A stretch of 64,000 bases of DNA from a candidate division WOR-3 bacterium (lineage in GTDB: Bacteria > Hydrothermota > Tepidihabitantia > Tepidihabitantales > Tepidihabitantaceae): NCBI GenBank assembly GCA_039801085.1, contig JBDRTY010000001.1, positions 151,555 to 215,554 on the forward strand. Reading direction: 5' to 3'. Position 1 is the stretch's first letter. Each line of letters starts with the position of its first letter. The notes under the pieces are model-generated. The model was given only the letters and a program-made list of their open reading frames with translations. It made no database searches and was not told the origin of the DNA. Shown here piece by piece: positions 1 to 7,316 of this stretch. A program made the translations under genes and the position numbers.

Positions 1-1148
1 ATTCTTTCCGGAAACTGGATGTGTTGAGGTTTTATTTCGCCTCCGGCAGCAAGGATTAGCGCCCGTTCCAGAACATTTTCCAGTTCGCGAACATTACCGG
101 GCCAGTCCCATTTGGAAAGCAAATCGATGACATCTTTGCTTAATTCGCGGTGGTAGCCGAGACGATTGAGAATATGATTGCAGAGCAGAGGTATATCCTC
201 CTTGTGGTCACGGAGGGGAGGGATGTGGATTGGGAAGACCGCCAGCCGGTAATAGAGGTCCTCACGGAACTTACCCTGACTGACCAGCTGACTCAGATTG
301 CGGTTGGTGGCGGCGATAATTCGAGCATTCACAGTGACAAGTTGATTACTCCCCAGGGGGATGAAACTCCGATCCTGGAGAAAACGCAGTAATTTTACCT
401 GCATGGAGGATGTCAGTTCTCCAATTTCGTCAAGAAAAAGAGTGCCGCCATCGGCCTGTTCCAAGCGCCCCCGTTTTTTACCCGAGGCTCCGGTAAATGC
501 ACCTTTTTCATATCCGAAAAGCTCGGATTCCAGCAGCGTTTCCGGTAATGCGGCAGCGTGAACTGTAATGAATGGATTCTGTGCCCGCAGGCTAGCATTA
601 TGGATCAGGCGGGCTACCAGTTCCTTTCCAGTGCCACTTTCGCCGGTGATCAGGACCGTAGTATCGCTGGCAGCGACTTTCTGGATCATAGTGAGCAGTT
701 TCTTTATTGCGGGACTGGAACCGACCAGGTCTGAATACCGGTTAGTGCTTTTAAGTTCCTGTTTTAAGATTCTGTTTTCCAGCCGCGTCCGGTGGGCTTG
801 TTTGATTTTCTCCAGCAGCACGAGGAGATGGTCCACAGATACCGGTTTGGTAACGAAGTCGAAAGCCCCCTGACGCATGGCTTCAACTGCGGTGGCGATG
901 GTGCCGAAGCCGGTAACGATTATGACTTCGGTATCAGGATTGATTTTTTTAGCAGTGCTCATAACCGCCAGTCCATCAACTGGCGTCATTTTCAAGTCGG
1001 TAATAACAACTTCATAGGTGTTTTTATTCAGAAGTTCCAGAGCAGTAGCCCCGCTGGTCACTGTATCCACCGCATATCCGGCACTGCGGAGATTGCTTGC
1101 GGTTAATTCACAATAAGCAGCTTCGTCATCAACGAGCAGAATTCTCAT
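1..1148 (-). CDS. Sigma-54-dependent response regulator, NtrC family (C-terminus beyond window edge)
   Basis: About 382 N-terminal residues are visible. A receiver domain comes first, with acid pocket Asp7/Asp8, phosphoacceptor Asp51 and Lys101, followed by an AAA+ domain with Walker A GESGTGKE (169-176), the sigma-54-contacting GAFTGA loop (216-221) and Walker B LFLDEIGE. The Fis-type helix-turn-helix expected at the C-terminus lies off the left edge. The ATG at 1148 overlaps the end of the upstream sensor kinase gene by 20 nt, so the pair is translationally coupled and almost certainly cognate. By family knowledge it activates sigma-54 promoters when phosphorylated; its targets are not evident. 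Confidence 0.95.
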   Translation of the reverse strand, partial: MRILLVDDEAAYCELTASNLRSAGYAVDTVTSGATALELLNKNTYEVVITDLKMTPVDGLAVMSTAKKINPDTEVIIVTGFGTIATAVEAMRQGAFDFVTKPVSVDHLLVLLEKIKQAHRTRLENRILKQELKSTNRYSDLVGSSPAIKKLLTMIQKVAASDTTVLITGESGTGKELVARLIHNASLRAQNPFITVHAAALPETLLESELFGYEKGAFTGASGKKRGRLEQADGGTLFLDEIGELTSSMQVKLLRFLQDRSFIPLGSNQLVTVNARIIAATNRNLSQLVSQGKFREDLYYRLAVFPIHIPPLRDHKEDIPLLCNHILNRLGYHRELSKDVIDLLSKWDWPGNVRELENVLERALILAAGGEIKPQHIQFPER

Positions 1149-2415
1149 ATACAGGTAATTTTACTTCAACGGTGGTTCCTGTGCCAGTTTTGCCGAAAAT
1201 CGAGATTTGACCATTATGGAGCTCAACGATTTTCTTGGCGATAAAGAGGCCGAGTCCACTACCTTTCTCTTTAGTAGTGAAGAATGGCTCAAATACCTTT
1301 CGGCGGTATTTTGCCGGGACCCCCGGTCCCTGATCAACAATTTTTATCACAATCCATTTATGCCTGCCGGTCTGTTTCGCTTCCCCGGAAATCCGGATCG
1401 TGCCTCCCTGGGGCTGGGCTTGAATTGCATTAAGCAGGAGGTTAATAAACACCCGGCGCAATTGTTGGGGTACGCCTTCTATCGGTGGCAGTTCGCTCAG
1501 GATGATTTCTGTACTGATTTTGCATTTGTGAATTTCAGGGCTCAGCATACTCACGGTTTCCTGAATTAGTTCTCTGATATTTACCGGTTCAGTTGGTCCC
1601 GGTTGGCTGATACCCATGCTTAAATAATTGTTGATAATTTCGTTCAGGCGTACAATCTGTTCCTGGATATATCCGAATGTTTTGTCGTCAGCGAGATTGT
1701 AGCGAATTCGGAGATTGTCTGTAGCAGCTAAGATTGTGGCAAGGGGATTCCGGAGGTCGTGGGCAAGCGAGGCGGACATTTCGCCCAGCAGAGCAAAGGT
1801 TGCGGTCCGGGCGACATTCTCCTGAAGTTTTAAGGCGTAACGGTTGAGGGTAATGCCAGTGATGACAATGGCAAGCATGGCGAGCAAACTCAGGGCGTTG
1901 ATAAATAAAAGTGTTCGTTGATAAGTAAAAATTGTGCGGAAGAAACGGGCGTCAGCCTCCACTCCCAGTACTGCCCGCGGTATACCGTTACGATCGTAGA
2001 CCGGCGCATAGGCGGATTTAAGATAGACAGAGCCGGCGGTATAGAGCCGGGTACTGGCAGGCATGCCGGCAAAGGCTGACTGGATTTCCGGTGCGTCGAG
2101 TTCAATCAGGGGAGAATGCTGACCGACAACTTGCGGGTCACGGAGGTTGATAAAGAAGCGCAGGCTTTCATCAATCATGGAGATATTCAGCAGATTACTG
2201 GAATTCATTGTTTCAGTTAAAACCGGAATGATTTCACGGCTGTTTTCCCAGCCTTTTAATCTGAGGGCAAGAATTGAGGCGATATTTTCCAGCCGGGTTT
2301 CCAGTTCTTCTTCCAGTGCCTTCCGGGTCTGAGTCAATATCAGCCAGCTCTGAACATTGAATACAATCAGTACCAAAACAGCAAAGGTAATTGAGTAAAT
2401 TGTGAATCGGCGCAT
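1129..2415 (-). CDS. Membrane sensor histidine kinase
   Basis: A 428-residue kinase with two membrane segments (about residues 5-25 and 169-190) enclosing a periplasmic sensor of roughly 140 residues. Next come a HisKA dimerisation helix with the phosphoacceptor His219 in SLAHDLRNPL and a HATPase domain with N box LLLNAIQA, G1 DQGPGVP and G2 GSGLGLFIAKK. Start choice: the frame is open to a TTG at 2439, but a -10 box overlaps that region and ATG 2415 is a better start. It autophosphorylates and should pass phosphate to the overlapping NtrC-type regulator. The periplasmic ligand is unknown. Confidence 0.93.
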   Translation of the reverse strand: MRRFTIYSITFAVLVLIVFNVQSWLILTQTRKALEEELETRLENIASILALRLKGWENSREIIPVLTETMNSSNLLNISMIDESLRFFINLRDPQVVGQHSPLIELDAPEIQSAFAGMPASTRLYTAGSVYLKSAYAPVYDRNGIPRAVLGVEADARFFRTIFTYQRTLLFINALSLLAMLAIVITGITLNRYALKLQENVARTATFALLGEMSASLAHDLRNPLATILAATDNLRIRYNLADDKTFGYIQEQIVRLNEIINNYLSMGISQPGPTEPVNIRELIQETVSMLSPEIHKCKISTEIILSELPPIEGVPQQLRRVFINLLLNAIQAQPQGGTIRISGEAKQTGRHKWIVIKIVDQGPGVPAKYRRKVFEPFFTTKEKGSGLGLFIAKKIVELHNGQISIFGKTGTGTTVEVKLPVYENSAR

Positions 2416-2425
2416 ATCATCAGAG

Positions 2426-2454
2426 AGTATAATTCGCAATCAATGCGAATGCAA
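2426..2454 (-). promoter_or_regulatory. Promoter of the two-component operon with a palindrome in its spacer
   Basis: On the minus strand, TTGCAT (2454-2449), a 17-bp spacer and TATACT (2431-2426), ending 10 nt before ATG 2415. The spacer is filled by a perfect inverted repeat (2432-2450; arms ATTCGCA and TGCGAAT, 5-nt centre), a plausible operator. Confidence 0.55.
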
Positions 2455-2477
2455 GGTACATGCCGTGAGAAATTATT

Positions 2478-2511
2478 CCCCACGCCCCCAGGCCGGACTG
2501 GGGGCGTGGGG
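2478..2511 (-). terminator. GC-rich hairpin after the secreted repeat-protein gene
   Basis: A perfect 12-bp stem (2478-2489 with 2500-2511) and a 10-nt loop, 12 nt after the stop codon of the minus-strand gene at 2524. The minus-strand tail (AATAATTT) is only moderately T-rich, so the fit to a Rho-independent terminator is good but not ideal. Confidence 0.7.
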
Positions 2512-2523
2512 ATGGCTAATTTT

Positions 2524-3402
2524 TCAATCCTTCTGTCGGTTCAACGGGTGAAGCCGGAAATCAATACTGCGCGTAATTTCGTTGGGTGCAACAGAGACCG
2601 GTTCAGGATAGGTTTCGGGTTGATAGTTTGGTTTGAATGCGGACACTTCATAGTTACCAGGGTCCAGCCCCAGGATTCGATAAAAGCCGTGACCATCGGT
2701 TCTTGCTGTTTGCTGCCTGTTTTCGCCCCGAGCGATGACGAGAACACCAGCAATCGGATAACCGGTTTCACTGTTAACTACCTGTCCCGCAATTCCGCCT
2801 CTCCGAGGTTTGGGGGGCAAAGCAAAGTTGATATTTTCCGTCACTTGATGCTCTTGAACCTCCACGGGCTCATTGTAATTCTCCGGCAGATAATAAGGTG
2901 CCGTGGCTGTGACTTGATAGATTCCGGGTCTCAAACCACGGCAGATGTAATATCCGTTTCGGTCGGTTCTTGTGCGTTTTCTGAAACCCTGATTGCTGAT
3001 TATCACCACCGCGTTGGGAATTGGTTTTCGGGTAATTTCATCAATCACCCGTCCGGAAACAGCTCCGGTGTGGGGTTCGATCGGACGCAGTGCGATGTTG
3101 ATATCCGAAGTTATCCTTTCCGGCTGAACGACGACCGGACGGGGGTAGTGGCCGGTCACATAGTTGCGGGCGTGGGCAATAACCCGGTATCTCCCGGGTT
3201 CCAAGCCGGTTATCTGATAATTGCCCTGCTCATTGGTCTGAGCTCTGCCCGCCGGTGTGCTGTCGGAACAGGCGATCACGACCGCATTGACTACCGGATT
3301 GCCGGTAATGAGGTCAGTAACCCGTCCCGAGATTCCGCCTGTCCCGGCAATCAGCAGCCCGGCGCAGCTGATGCTAATCAGCAGTCCAAGTACTTTCTTC
3401 AT
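2524..3402 (-). CDS. Secreted protein with three carboxypeptidase-regulatory-like domains
   Basis: 292 residues. A signal peptide (about 1-20, Lys-Lys then a hydrophobic stretch ending near IAGT) precedes three tandem beta-sandwich repeats (about 22-108, 113-201, 206-292). Each carries the pattern GxVxDxxTGxPVxNAVV ... GxYxIxGLxPGxYxV that marks the CarboxypepD_reg-like (PF13620-type) fold. Such domains are usually structural or carbohydrate/protein-binding parts of exported proteins; no catalytic domain is present. A strong AGGAGG site lies just before ATG 3402, and a hairpin follows the stop. It sits as a single-gene unit between the kinase and the 2H-like gene. Confidence 0.85.
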   Translation of the reverse strand: MKKVLGLLISISCAGLLIAGTGGISGRVTDLITGNPVVNAVVIACSDSTPAGRAQTNEQGNYQITGLEPGRYRVIAHARNYVTGHYPRPVVVQPERITSDINIALRPIEPHTGAVSGRVIDEITRKPIPNAVVIISNQGFRKRTRTDRNGYYICRGLRPGIYQVTATAPYYLPENYNEPVEVQEHQVTENINFALPPKPRRGGIAGQVVNSETGYPIAGVLVIARGENRQQTARTDGHGFYRILGLDPGNYEVSAFKPNYQPETYPEPVSVAPNEITRSIDFRLHPLNRQKD

Positions 3403-3546
3403 TTTGCTCCTCCTTTTTTCATTTTCACAATCAGAACTTGCAACTTCTGTTCCATTGTTTTAAGTAATTTTGTTTTAATTACTTATCAGTAAGTCTAAAT
3501 ATTGACAGTGAGCATCACCGGACAGTTTTGGATTAAATCGAGCAGT

Positions 3547-4098
3547 TTAGCTCAGCAGGCGATCGTAAAAATCGACCCTGCCGATGCCGAAGGGAAACCG
3601 GGCAAGCCGCTGCCAAGAACCGTCCGGAAATGTCCGGATTAGTGTCAGAGAGTCAATGACACCCAAGGTTTTGCCGATCCGGTTGGCTTCGGTGACTGCA
3701 AGGGTGCGCTTATGGTCGTCGGGCACCCGCAAAAGTATTAAAGAGAGTGCCGGTTCAGGTGTGGTTTTTAAAAGCGGCACGGGTTCACTTCCCAGTAGTG
3801 TTTGGTGAATCAGGAGCAGCTCGGAAGCACCATTGACAATCGGAGCAATGATAAACTCTCCCGCTTCCTGCCAGTTCTCGGCAGTGATTGCCAGCGGGTG
3901 TAATTTTTTCCGCGTCTGACTGATAAACTCGATTACCGTCATTACTTCACCGAGATCGGCAGGAATCCAAGGGTTGGTGAGTCTAATGTGCGGGTCAGGC
4001 TGGAGAATAGCGGAGGCGTAGCGTTCGCGCAATTGCAGAAAATCGGATTCCCTTTCCAGTTTCGGAGTTGCAATCACGATAAAATTACCTGAATTCAC
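3547..4098 (-). CDS. 2'-5' RNA ligase-like (2H superfamily) protein with degenerate active site
   Basis: 183 residues. The N-terminal PHIRLTNPW resembles the first HxTx motif of 2H phosphoesterases but has Arg where Thr/Ser is expected. The second motif position (SLILLRV) has Ser in place of the catalytic His. If the family call is right, the protein is probably a non-catalytic RNA- or nucleotide-binding member. The start is GTG 4098, chosen because TATAAT ends 6 nt upstream and there is no ribosome binding site, which predicts a leaderless mRNA. No functional partner is obvious nearby. Confidence 0.55.
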   Translation of the reverse strand: MNSGNFIVIATPKLERESDFLQLRERYASAILQPDPHIRLTNPWIPADLGEVMTVIEFISQTRKKLHPLAITAENWQEAGEFIIAPIVNGASELLLIHQTLLGSEPVPLLKTTPEPALSLILLRVPDDHKRTLAVTEANRIGKTLGVIDSLTLIRTFPDGSWQRLARFPFGIGRVDFYDRLLS

Positions 4099-4104
4099 AT
4101 TTTA

Positions 4105-4133
4105 ATTATATCTGAATTTCTAACTCTATGCAA
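4105..4133 (-). promoter_or_regulatory. Promoter of the 2H-like gene, predicted leaderless
   Basis: TTGCAT (4133-4128), 17-bp spacer, consensus TATAAT (4110-4105), then 6 nt to GTG 4098. Confidence 0.6.
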
Positions 4134-4151
4134 TACCGGGGGATAGATTCG

Positions 4152-5132
4152 TCAGTCGATTCGGAGGTTCTTGAGCATATCTTCCTCTATTGATGTAACG
4201 AAGAAAATTTTGTCCCGAACCCCGACTTTAACCTCGGACATTGGTTTACAATCTGAGTAGCGGGCGCAGATACGGGCAGCGGTGAGCATGTCTTCTTCGG
4301 AGGTGGAATTCAGCAGCAGAACGGTCGGTCCGGGTATATCTACCGGTTCCAGAATTGTATCACCCGGCCGCGACAGGTTATTAATAATGCGGTTTTCCCG
4401 TTCATTTCTTCCAACGATGACTTTCCTGCCGGAATCCAGACGGAAATGTCTGCCGATCCGAAGAAGTTTGACTTCTCTTATGGTTTCCTCGCCATGAGCG
4501 AGAGCTTCGCGCAGGCGCCGGGCAAAAATTTTGTCGGTGAGCAGACAGCCACCAGCGGGATTGGGATACTCGCGGATACCGAAATTTGCTGCCAGTTCCA
4601 TTTGTGGTTTACGGGATCGTCCCTGAATTGCCAGCAGTCTTTCCCGGTTGATCAAACCCTGAATTTCCGGCCAGGTCGGTTCCAGCAGCTTGGCAGAAAG
4701 GGGACGTAGCAACCTTCCGGTAAGCCCGGATTTTCTTTCGATTAATTCCATTGCCTGCCGGTGCTGAGACATCGGGCGTTCACCAAGTACCTCCCCGGTT
4801 ACCACAAAATCGGCGCCGATCTGTTCCATGAAGATGCGGGCGAGAGTAAAGGTATAAATCCGGCAGTCAATACAGGGGTTCATTCCCCCACCATATCCGT
4901 AGCGCGCATTTTTAATCAATGAGATGTAGTCCTGGCGTAAAGGGATGATTTTCAGCGGGATGCCGAGCTGATGCGCCATTTTCCGCGGGAGAAAACGTTC
5001 ATCTTTCTTAGGCAGCGGATGAAACGGGGGGAGAAAATGGAGGGCGATTAAGGAGACATTCTGTTCCTGCATTAAGGCGCAGGCGAGGATGGAGTCAAGC
5101 CCACCTGAGAACAGCGCGATCGCCTTCGGCAT
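4152..5132 (-). CDS. PP-loop ATPase fused to an NFACT-R-like domain (tRNA thiolation-type)
   Basis: 326 residues. The N-terminus carries the ATP-pyrophosphatase signature SGGLDS (9-14) and a conserved CIDCR motif typical of MnmA/ThiI-like tRNA sulfur-transfer enzymes. The C-terminal part (about 245-315), with RKVIVGRNERENRIINN, resembles the NFACT-R (DUF814-type) RNA-binding domain, which is known to occur fused to ThiI-like PP-loop enzymes. A role in thiolating or otherwise modifying tRNA is inferred; the modified base cannot be read from sequence. ATG 5132 lies 6 nt after a -10 box without a Shine-Dalgarno site. Confidence 0.75.
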   Translation of the reverse strand: MPKAIALFSGGLDSILACALMQEQNVSLIALHFLPPFHPLPKKDERFLPRKMAHQLGIPLKIIPLRQDYISLIKNARYGYGGGMNPCIDCRIYTFTLARIFMEQIGADFVVTGEVLGERPMSQHRQAMELIERKSGLTGRLLRPLSAKLLEPTWPEIQGLINRERLLAIQGRSRKPQMELAANFGIREYPNPAGGCLLTDKIFARRLREALAHGEETIREVKLLRIGRHFRLDSGRKVIVGRNERENRIINNLSRPGDTILEPVDIPGPTVLLLNSTSEEDMLTAARICARYSDCKPMSEVKVGVRDKIFFVTSIEEDMLKNLRID

Positions 5133-5138
5133 AATCCA

Positions 5139-5167
5139 ACTTTATCCTTAAAACAGCAAAAAGTCAA
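5139..5167 (-). promoter_or_regulatory. Promoter of the PP-loop gene, predicted leaderless
   Basis: TTGACT (5167-5162), 17-bp spacer, TAAAGT (5144-5139), then 6 nt to ATG 5132. Confidence 0.55.
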
Positions 5168-5180
5168 CAGACCTTCTGAC

Positions 5181-5208
5181 TTGACTTTGAAGGCTGGTCG
5201 GCTAATTT
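5181..5208 (+). promoter_or_regulatory. Promoter of tspO, predicted leaderless
   Basis: TTGACT (5181-5186), 16-bp spacer, TAATTT (5203-5208), then 6 nt to ATG 5215. It stands back to back with the promoter of the PP-loop gene. Confidence 0.6.
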
Positions 5209-5214
5209 TAATCA

Positions 5215-5685
5215 ATGAGGAGGAATTTACCGAAACTCGCGGGATCAATCGCTCTCCCTCTGATAATTGGATTTGCCGGTTCGATGTTTACACGTCCATC
5301 AGTTGATAGCTGGTTTGCAACCCTGAGAAAGCCGGTTTTCGCTCCGCCGAACTGGCTGTTTGCCCCGGCATGGACATTGCTGTATATTATAATGGGAATC
5401 GCTTTTTATCTAATCTGGCAGCAGGGATATTCAGCGAAGCTGCGTTTGGCATTCACAGTTTATGCCCTGCAACTGATTCTGAATCTGCTCTGGTCGCTTT
5501 TCTTTTTCGGGTTACGCAGTCCGTTGCTGGGGTTCGCAGATATTATTATTCTCTGGATAGTAGTGCTAATTAATATTATTCTGTTTTACCGCCTAAGGCA
5601 CGCAGCAGGTCTGCTGCTGATTCCTTATATCTTGTGGTTAAGCTTTGCTTTGGTTCTGAATCTGAGTATCGTGCTATTAAATTAA
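5215..5685 (+). CDS. tspO: TspO/MBR family membrane protein
   Basis: 156 residues with five hydrophobic helices, the normal TspO length. The family signature is clear: W-x-x-x-L-x-K-P-x-F-x-P-P-N-W-x-F near residues 34-50 and the following PAWTLLYIIMGIA helix. TspO proteins bind porphyrins and other tetrapyrroles or steroid-like ligands and act in oxidative-stress responses. An AGGAGG-like stretch lies inside codons 2-3, after the ATG, so it cannot serve this start; the promoter spacing instead predicts a leaderless mRNA. It heads a cluster with peroxiredoxin and a ferritin-like protein. Confidence 0.93.
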   Translation: MRRNLPKLAGSIALPLIIGFAGSMFTRPSVDSWFATLRKPVFAPPNWLFAPAWTLLYIIMGIAFYLIWQQGYSAKLRLAFTVYALQLILNLLWSLFFFGLRSPLLGFADIIILWIVVLINIILFYRLRHAAGLLLIPYILWLSFALVLNLSIVLLN

Positions 5686-5706
5686 AATGAAAAGGAGGTA
5701 ATAGCA

Positions 5707-6384
5707 ATGGAAGACCGACAAACCGAAGGAAAAGGGATACCTTTGTTGGGCGATGAGTTTCCGGAACTGAAGGTCCAGACCACCCATGGTGTGATCGAAC
5801 TGCCCAAGGCGTATGCCGGTAAGTGGTTTGTGCTTTTCAGCCACCCGGCGGATTTTACCCCGGTATGCACAACGGAATTTGTGGCATTCCAGAAGCGGTA
5901 TGAAAAATTCCGGGCGCTGAACTGTGAATTGATCGGTCTGAGCGTTGATCAGGTGTTTTCTCATATCAAATGGGAAGAGTGGATTAAGGAGAAACTGGGT
6001 ATTGAAATTGAGTTTCCGATAATAGCGGACACAGGCAAGGTAGCCAGTCGCCTCGGTCTGATTCATCCCGGTAAGGGAACAAATACGGTGCGGGCAGTTT
6101 TTATTGTCGACGACCGGGCAAAGATCCGTATCATTCTTTATTATCCCCAGGAACTGGGGCGAAATATCGACGAAATCCTGCGGGCGGTGGAGGCAATGCA
6201 GATTTCGGATCGCTACCGGGTGGCGATGCCGGCAAACTGGCCCAACAACGAACTGATCAGGGATCATGTGATTGTGCCTCCGGCAACGGATGTCAAAACC
6301 GCCCGGGAGCGTCTGGTGAAGGCAAAAGCAGGCGAGTTTGAATGTTTCGACTGGTGGCTCTGTCATAAGAAACTCGCACAGTGA
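5707..6384 (+). CDS. Peroxiredoxin, Prx6/archaeal thioredoxin-peroxidase type
   Basis: 225 residues. The peroxidatic Cys54 sits in [12 protein letters not shown], and the extended C-terminal arm has Cys213 and Cys219, the pattern of the long archaeal-type thioredoxin peroxidases in which a C-terminal Cys resolves the sulfenate. It reduces hydrogen peroxide and alkyl hydroperoxides in the cytoplasm. AAAGGAGG lies just upstream of ATG 5707, and the gene follows tspO by 21 nt, so the two are probably cotranscribed. Confidence 0.95.
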   Translation: MEDRQTEGKGIPLLGDEFPELKVQTTHGVIELPKAYAGKWFVLFSHPADFTPVCTTEFVAFQKRYEKFRALNCELIGLSVDQVFSHIKWEEWIKEKLGIEIEFPIIADTGKVASRLGLIHPGKGTNTVRAVFIVDDRAKIRIILYYPQELGRNIDEILRAVEAMQISDRYRVAMPANWPNNELIRDHVIVPPATDVKTARERLVKAKAGEFECFDWWLCHKKLAQ

Positions 6385-6417
6385 AAGCGGGGTTAGTTTG
6401 GCGCTAAAGGAGGCGGT

Positions 6418-6702
6418 ATGCTTTCGGATATTCCGAAGAAATTGAAGGAGCTGGATCAAAAAACGCTGGAGCTTGAGATACTGCGGGCAGGAATCATTGC
6501 GGAACTGGATGCGATTAATCTTTATGAGCAGATGGCAGCGATGACCGAGAATGCACATATCCGGAAGGTGCTCCTTGATATTGCGCGGGAGGAAAAAACA
6601 CATTTTGGCGAGTTTGAAGCGCTGCTGATGAAACTTGATCCAGAACAAGTTAAGGAATCGGCTGAAGGTAGAAGGGAGATCGAGGAGCTTGACAGTGATT
6701 GA
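6418..6702 (+). CDS. Encapsulin-type ferritin-like protein
   Basis: 94 residues, two-helix ferritin-like protein. The segments IIAELDAINLYEQMA and LDIAREEKTHFGEFEALL carry the Glu and ExxH iron ligands and closely match the ferritin-like cargo domain fused to or packaged in encapsulin shells (for example the Pyrococcus furiosus virus-like particle protein). Here it stands alone: no shell (HK97-fold) gene is in the window and no obvious C-terminal encapsulation tag is visible. A ferroxidase role is inferred. An AAAGGAGG site precedes ATG 6418, and it lies 33 nt downstream of the peroxiredoxin, pointing to joint peroxide and iron handling. Confidence 0.85.
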   Translation: MLSDIPKKLKELDQKTLELEILRAGIIAELDAINLYEQMAAMTENAHIRKVLLDIAREEKTHFGEFEALLMKLDPEQVKESAEGRREIEELDSD

Positions 6703-6754
6703 GTTCTGATCAGCGGCATGCCGGGCAGAAAATTCTAAAACCGCTCAGGGAAAA

Positions 6755-6783
6755 CTGGCATTCCTTGCAATAACTGCTATAAT
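6755..6783 (+). promoter_or_regulatory. Promoter of the coiled-coil membrane protein/purL operon
   Basis: Consensus TATAAT (6778-6783) with a weak -35 CTGGCA (6755-6760; 17-bp spacer). The GTG start at 6792 is 8 nt after the -10 box, with no Shine-Dalgarno sequence between. Confidence 0.5.
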
Positions 6784-6791
6784 AGACAGCT

Positions 6792-7313
6792 GTGATTGAA
6801 CCGGAAGAAAAATCGGATTATCAGCAATTGCTTTCGAGGCCGGCGGTACTGATTCCGCTGGTTATTACTCTGCTGCTGGTATTAGCAGGAGCGATTTTCG
6901 TTGTCGTGAAAAATGTCGGCAGGGTGCAGGTTGGCCCGGCACCGGTGAGTCTGGCACCAATTCCTTCAGACACAACCATGGCAAGACCCCGGCGTCAGCT
7001 CCAGAGAGGAATTGAGCGCCTGGAACGGCGGCTGGCTCAGTATCGTCAGAAGCTTGATTCGCTGACCCCGGCGCAGGATTCGCTTTACCGGCTCTGTGCA
7101 GAAGGCCTTGCCCGTCTCTGGAATGAATTCAGCACAGTCGAGGCGGCGGCCGGTTATGAAGAAAGGAAGGAGCGGTTTTCCCGGACTCGGAAACATTATG
7201 TCGAATTGCGGGAGCTGGTAACTGATTTTGTCCGGGCGGTTGATTCCACTGTTTCCCGGACTTCACTGGATTCGCTTGACCGGGAGTTTCAACGGCTGAT
7301 TGAGGAGAAATAA
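6792..7313 (+). CDS. Membrane-anchored coiled-coil protein of unknown function
   Basis: 173 residues. A short charged N-terminus is followed by one membrane helix (about 18-40: AVLIPLVITLLLVLAGAIFVVV) and a charged extracytoplasmic part predicted to be largely helical or coiled coil, with Arg/Glu/Leu-rich heptads (about 65-170). I recognise no family. The start is GTG 6792, apparently leaderless. It precedes purL by 3 nt, but nothing in the sequence links it to purine synthesis. Confidence 0.75.
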   Translation: MIEPEEKSDYQQLLSRPAVLIPLVITLLLVLAGAIFVVVKNVGRVQVGPAPVSLAPIPSDTTMARPRRQLQRGIERLERRLAQYRQKLDSLTPAQDSLYRLCAEGLARLWNEFSTVEAAAGYEERKERFSRTRKHYVELRELVTDFVRAVDSTVSRTSLDSLDREFQRLIEEK

Positions 7314-7316
7314 GCT

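Noticed and set aside
2443..3492. Long plus-strand open frame (349 codons)
   Set aside because: It lies antisense to the three-repeat secreted protein, which has a signal peptide, ribosome binding site and recognisable domains; the plus-strand translation resembles nothing.
5677..6648. 323-codon minus-strand open frame
   Set aside because: Antisense to the peroxiredoxin and ferritin-like genes, both clearly recognised.
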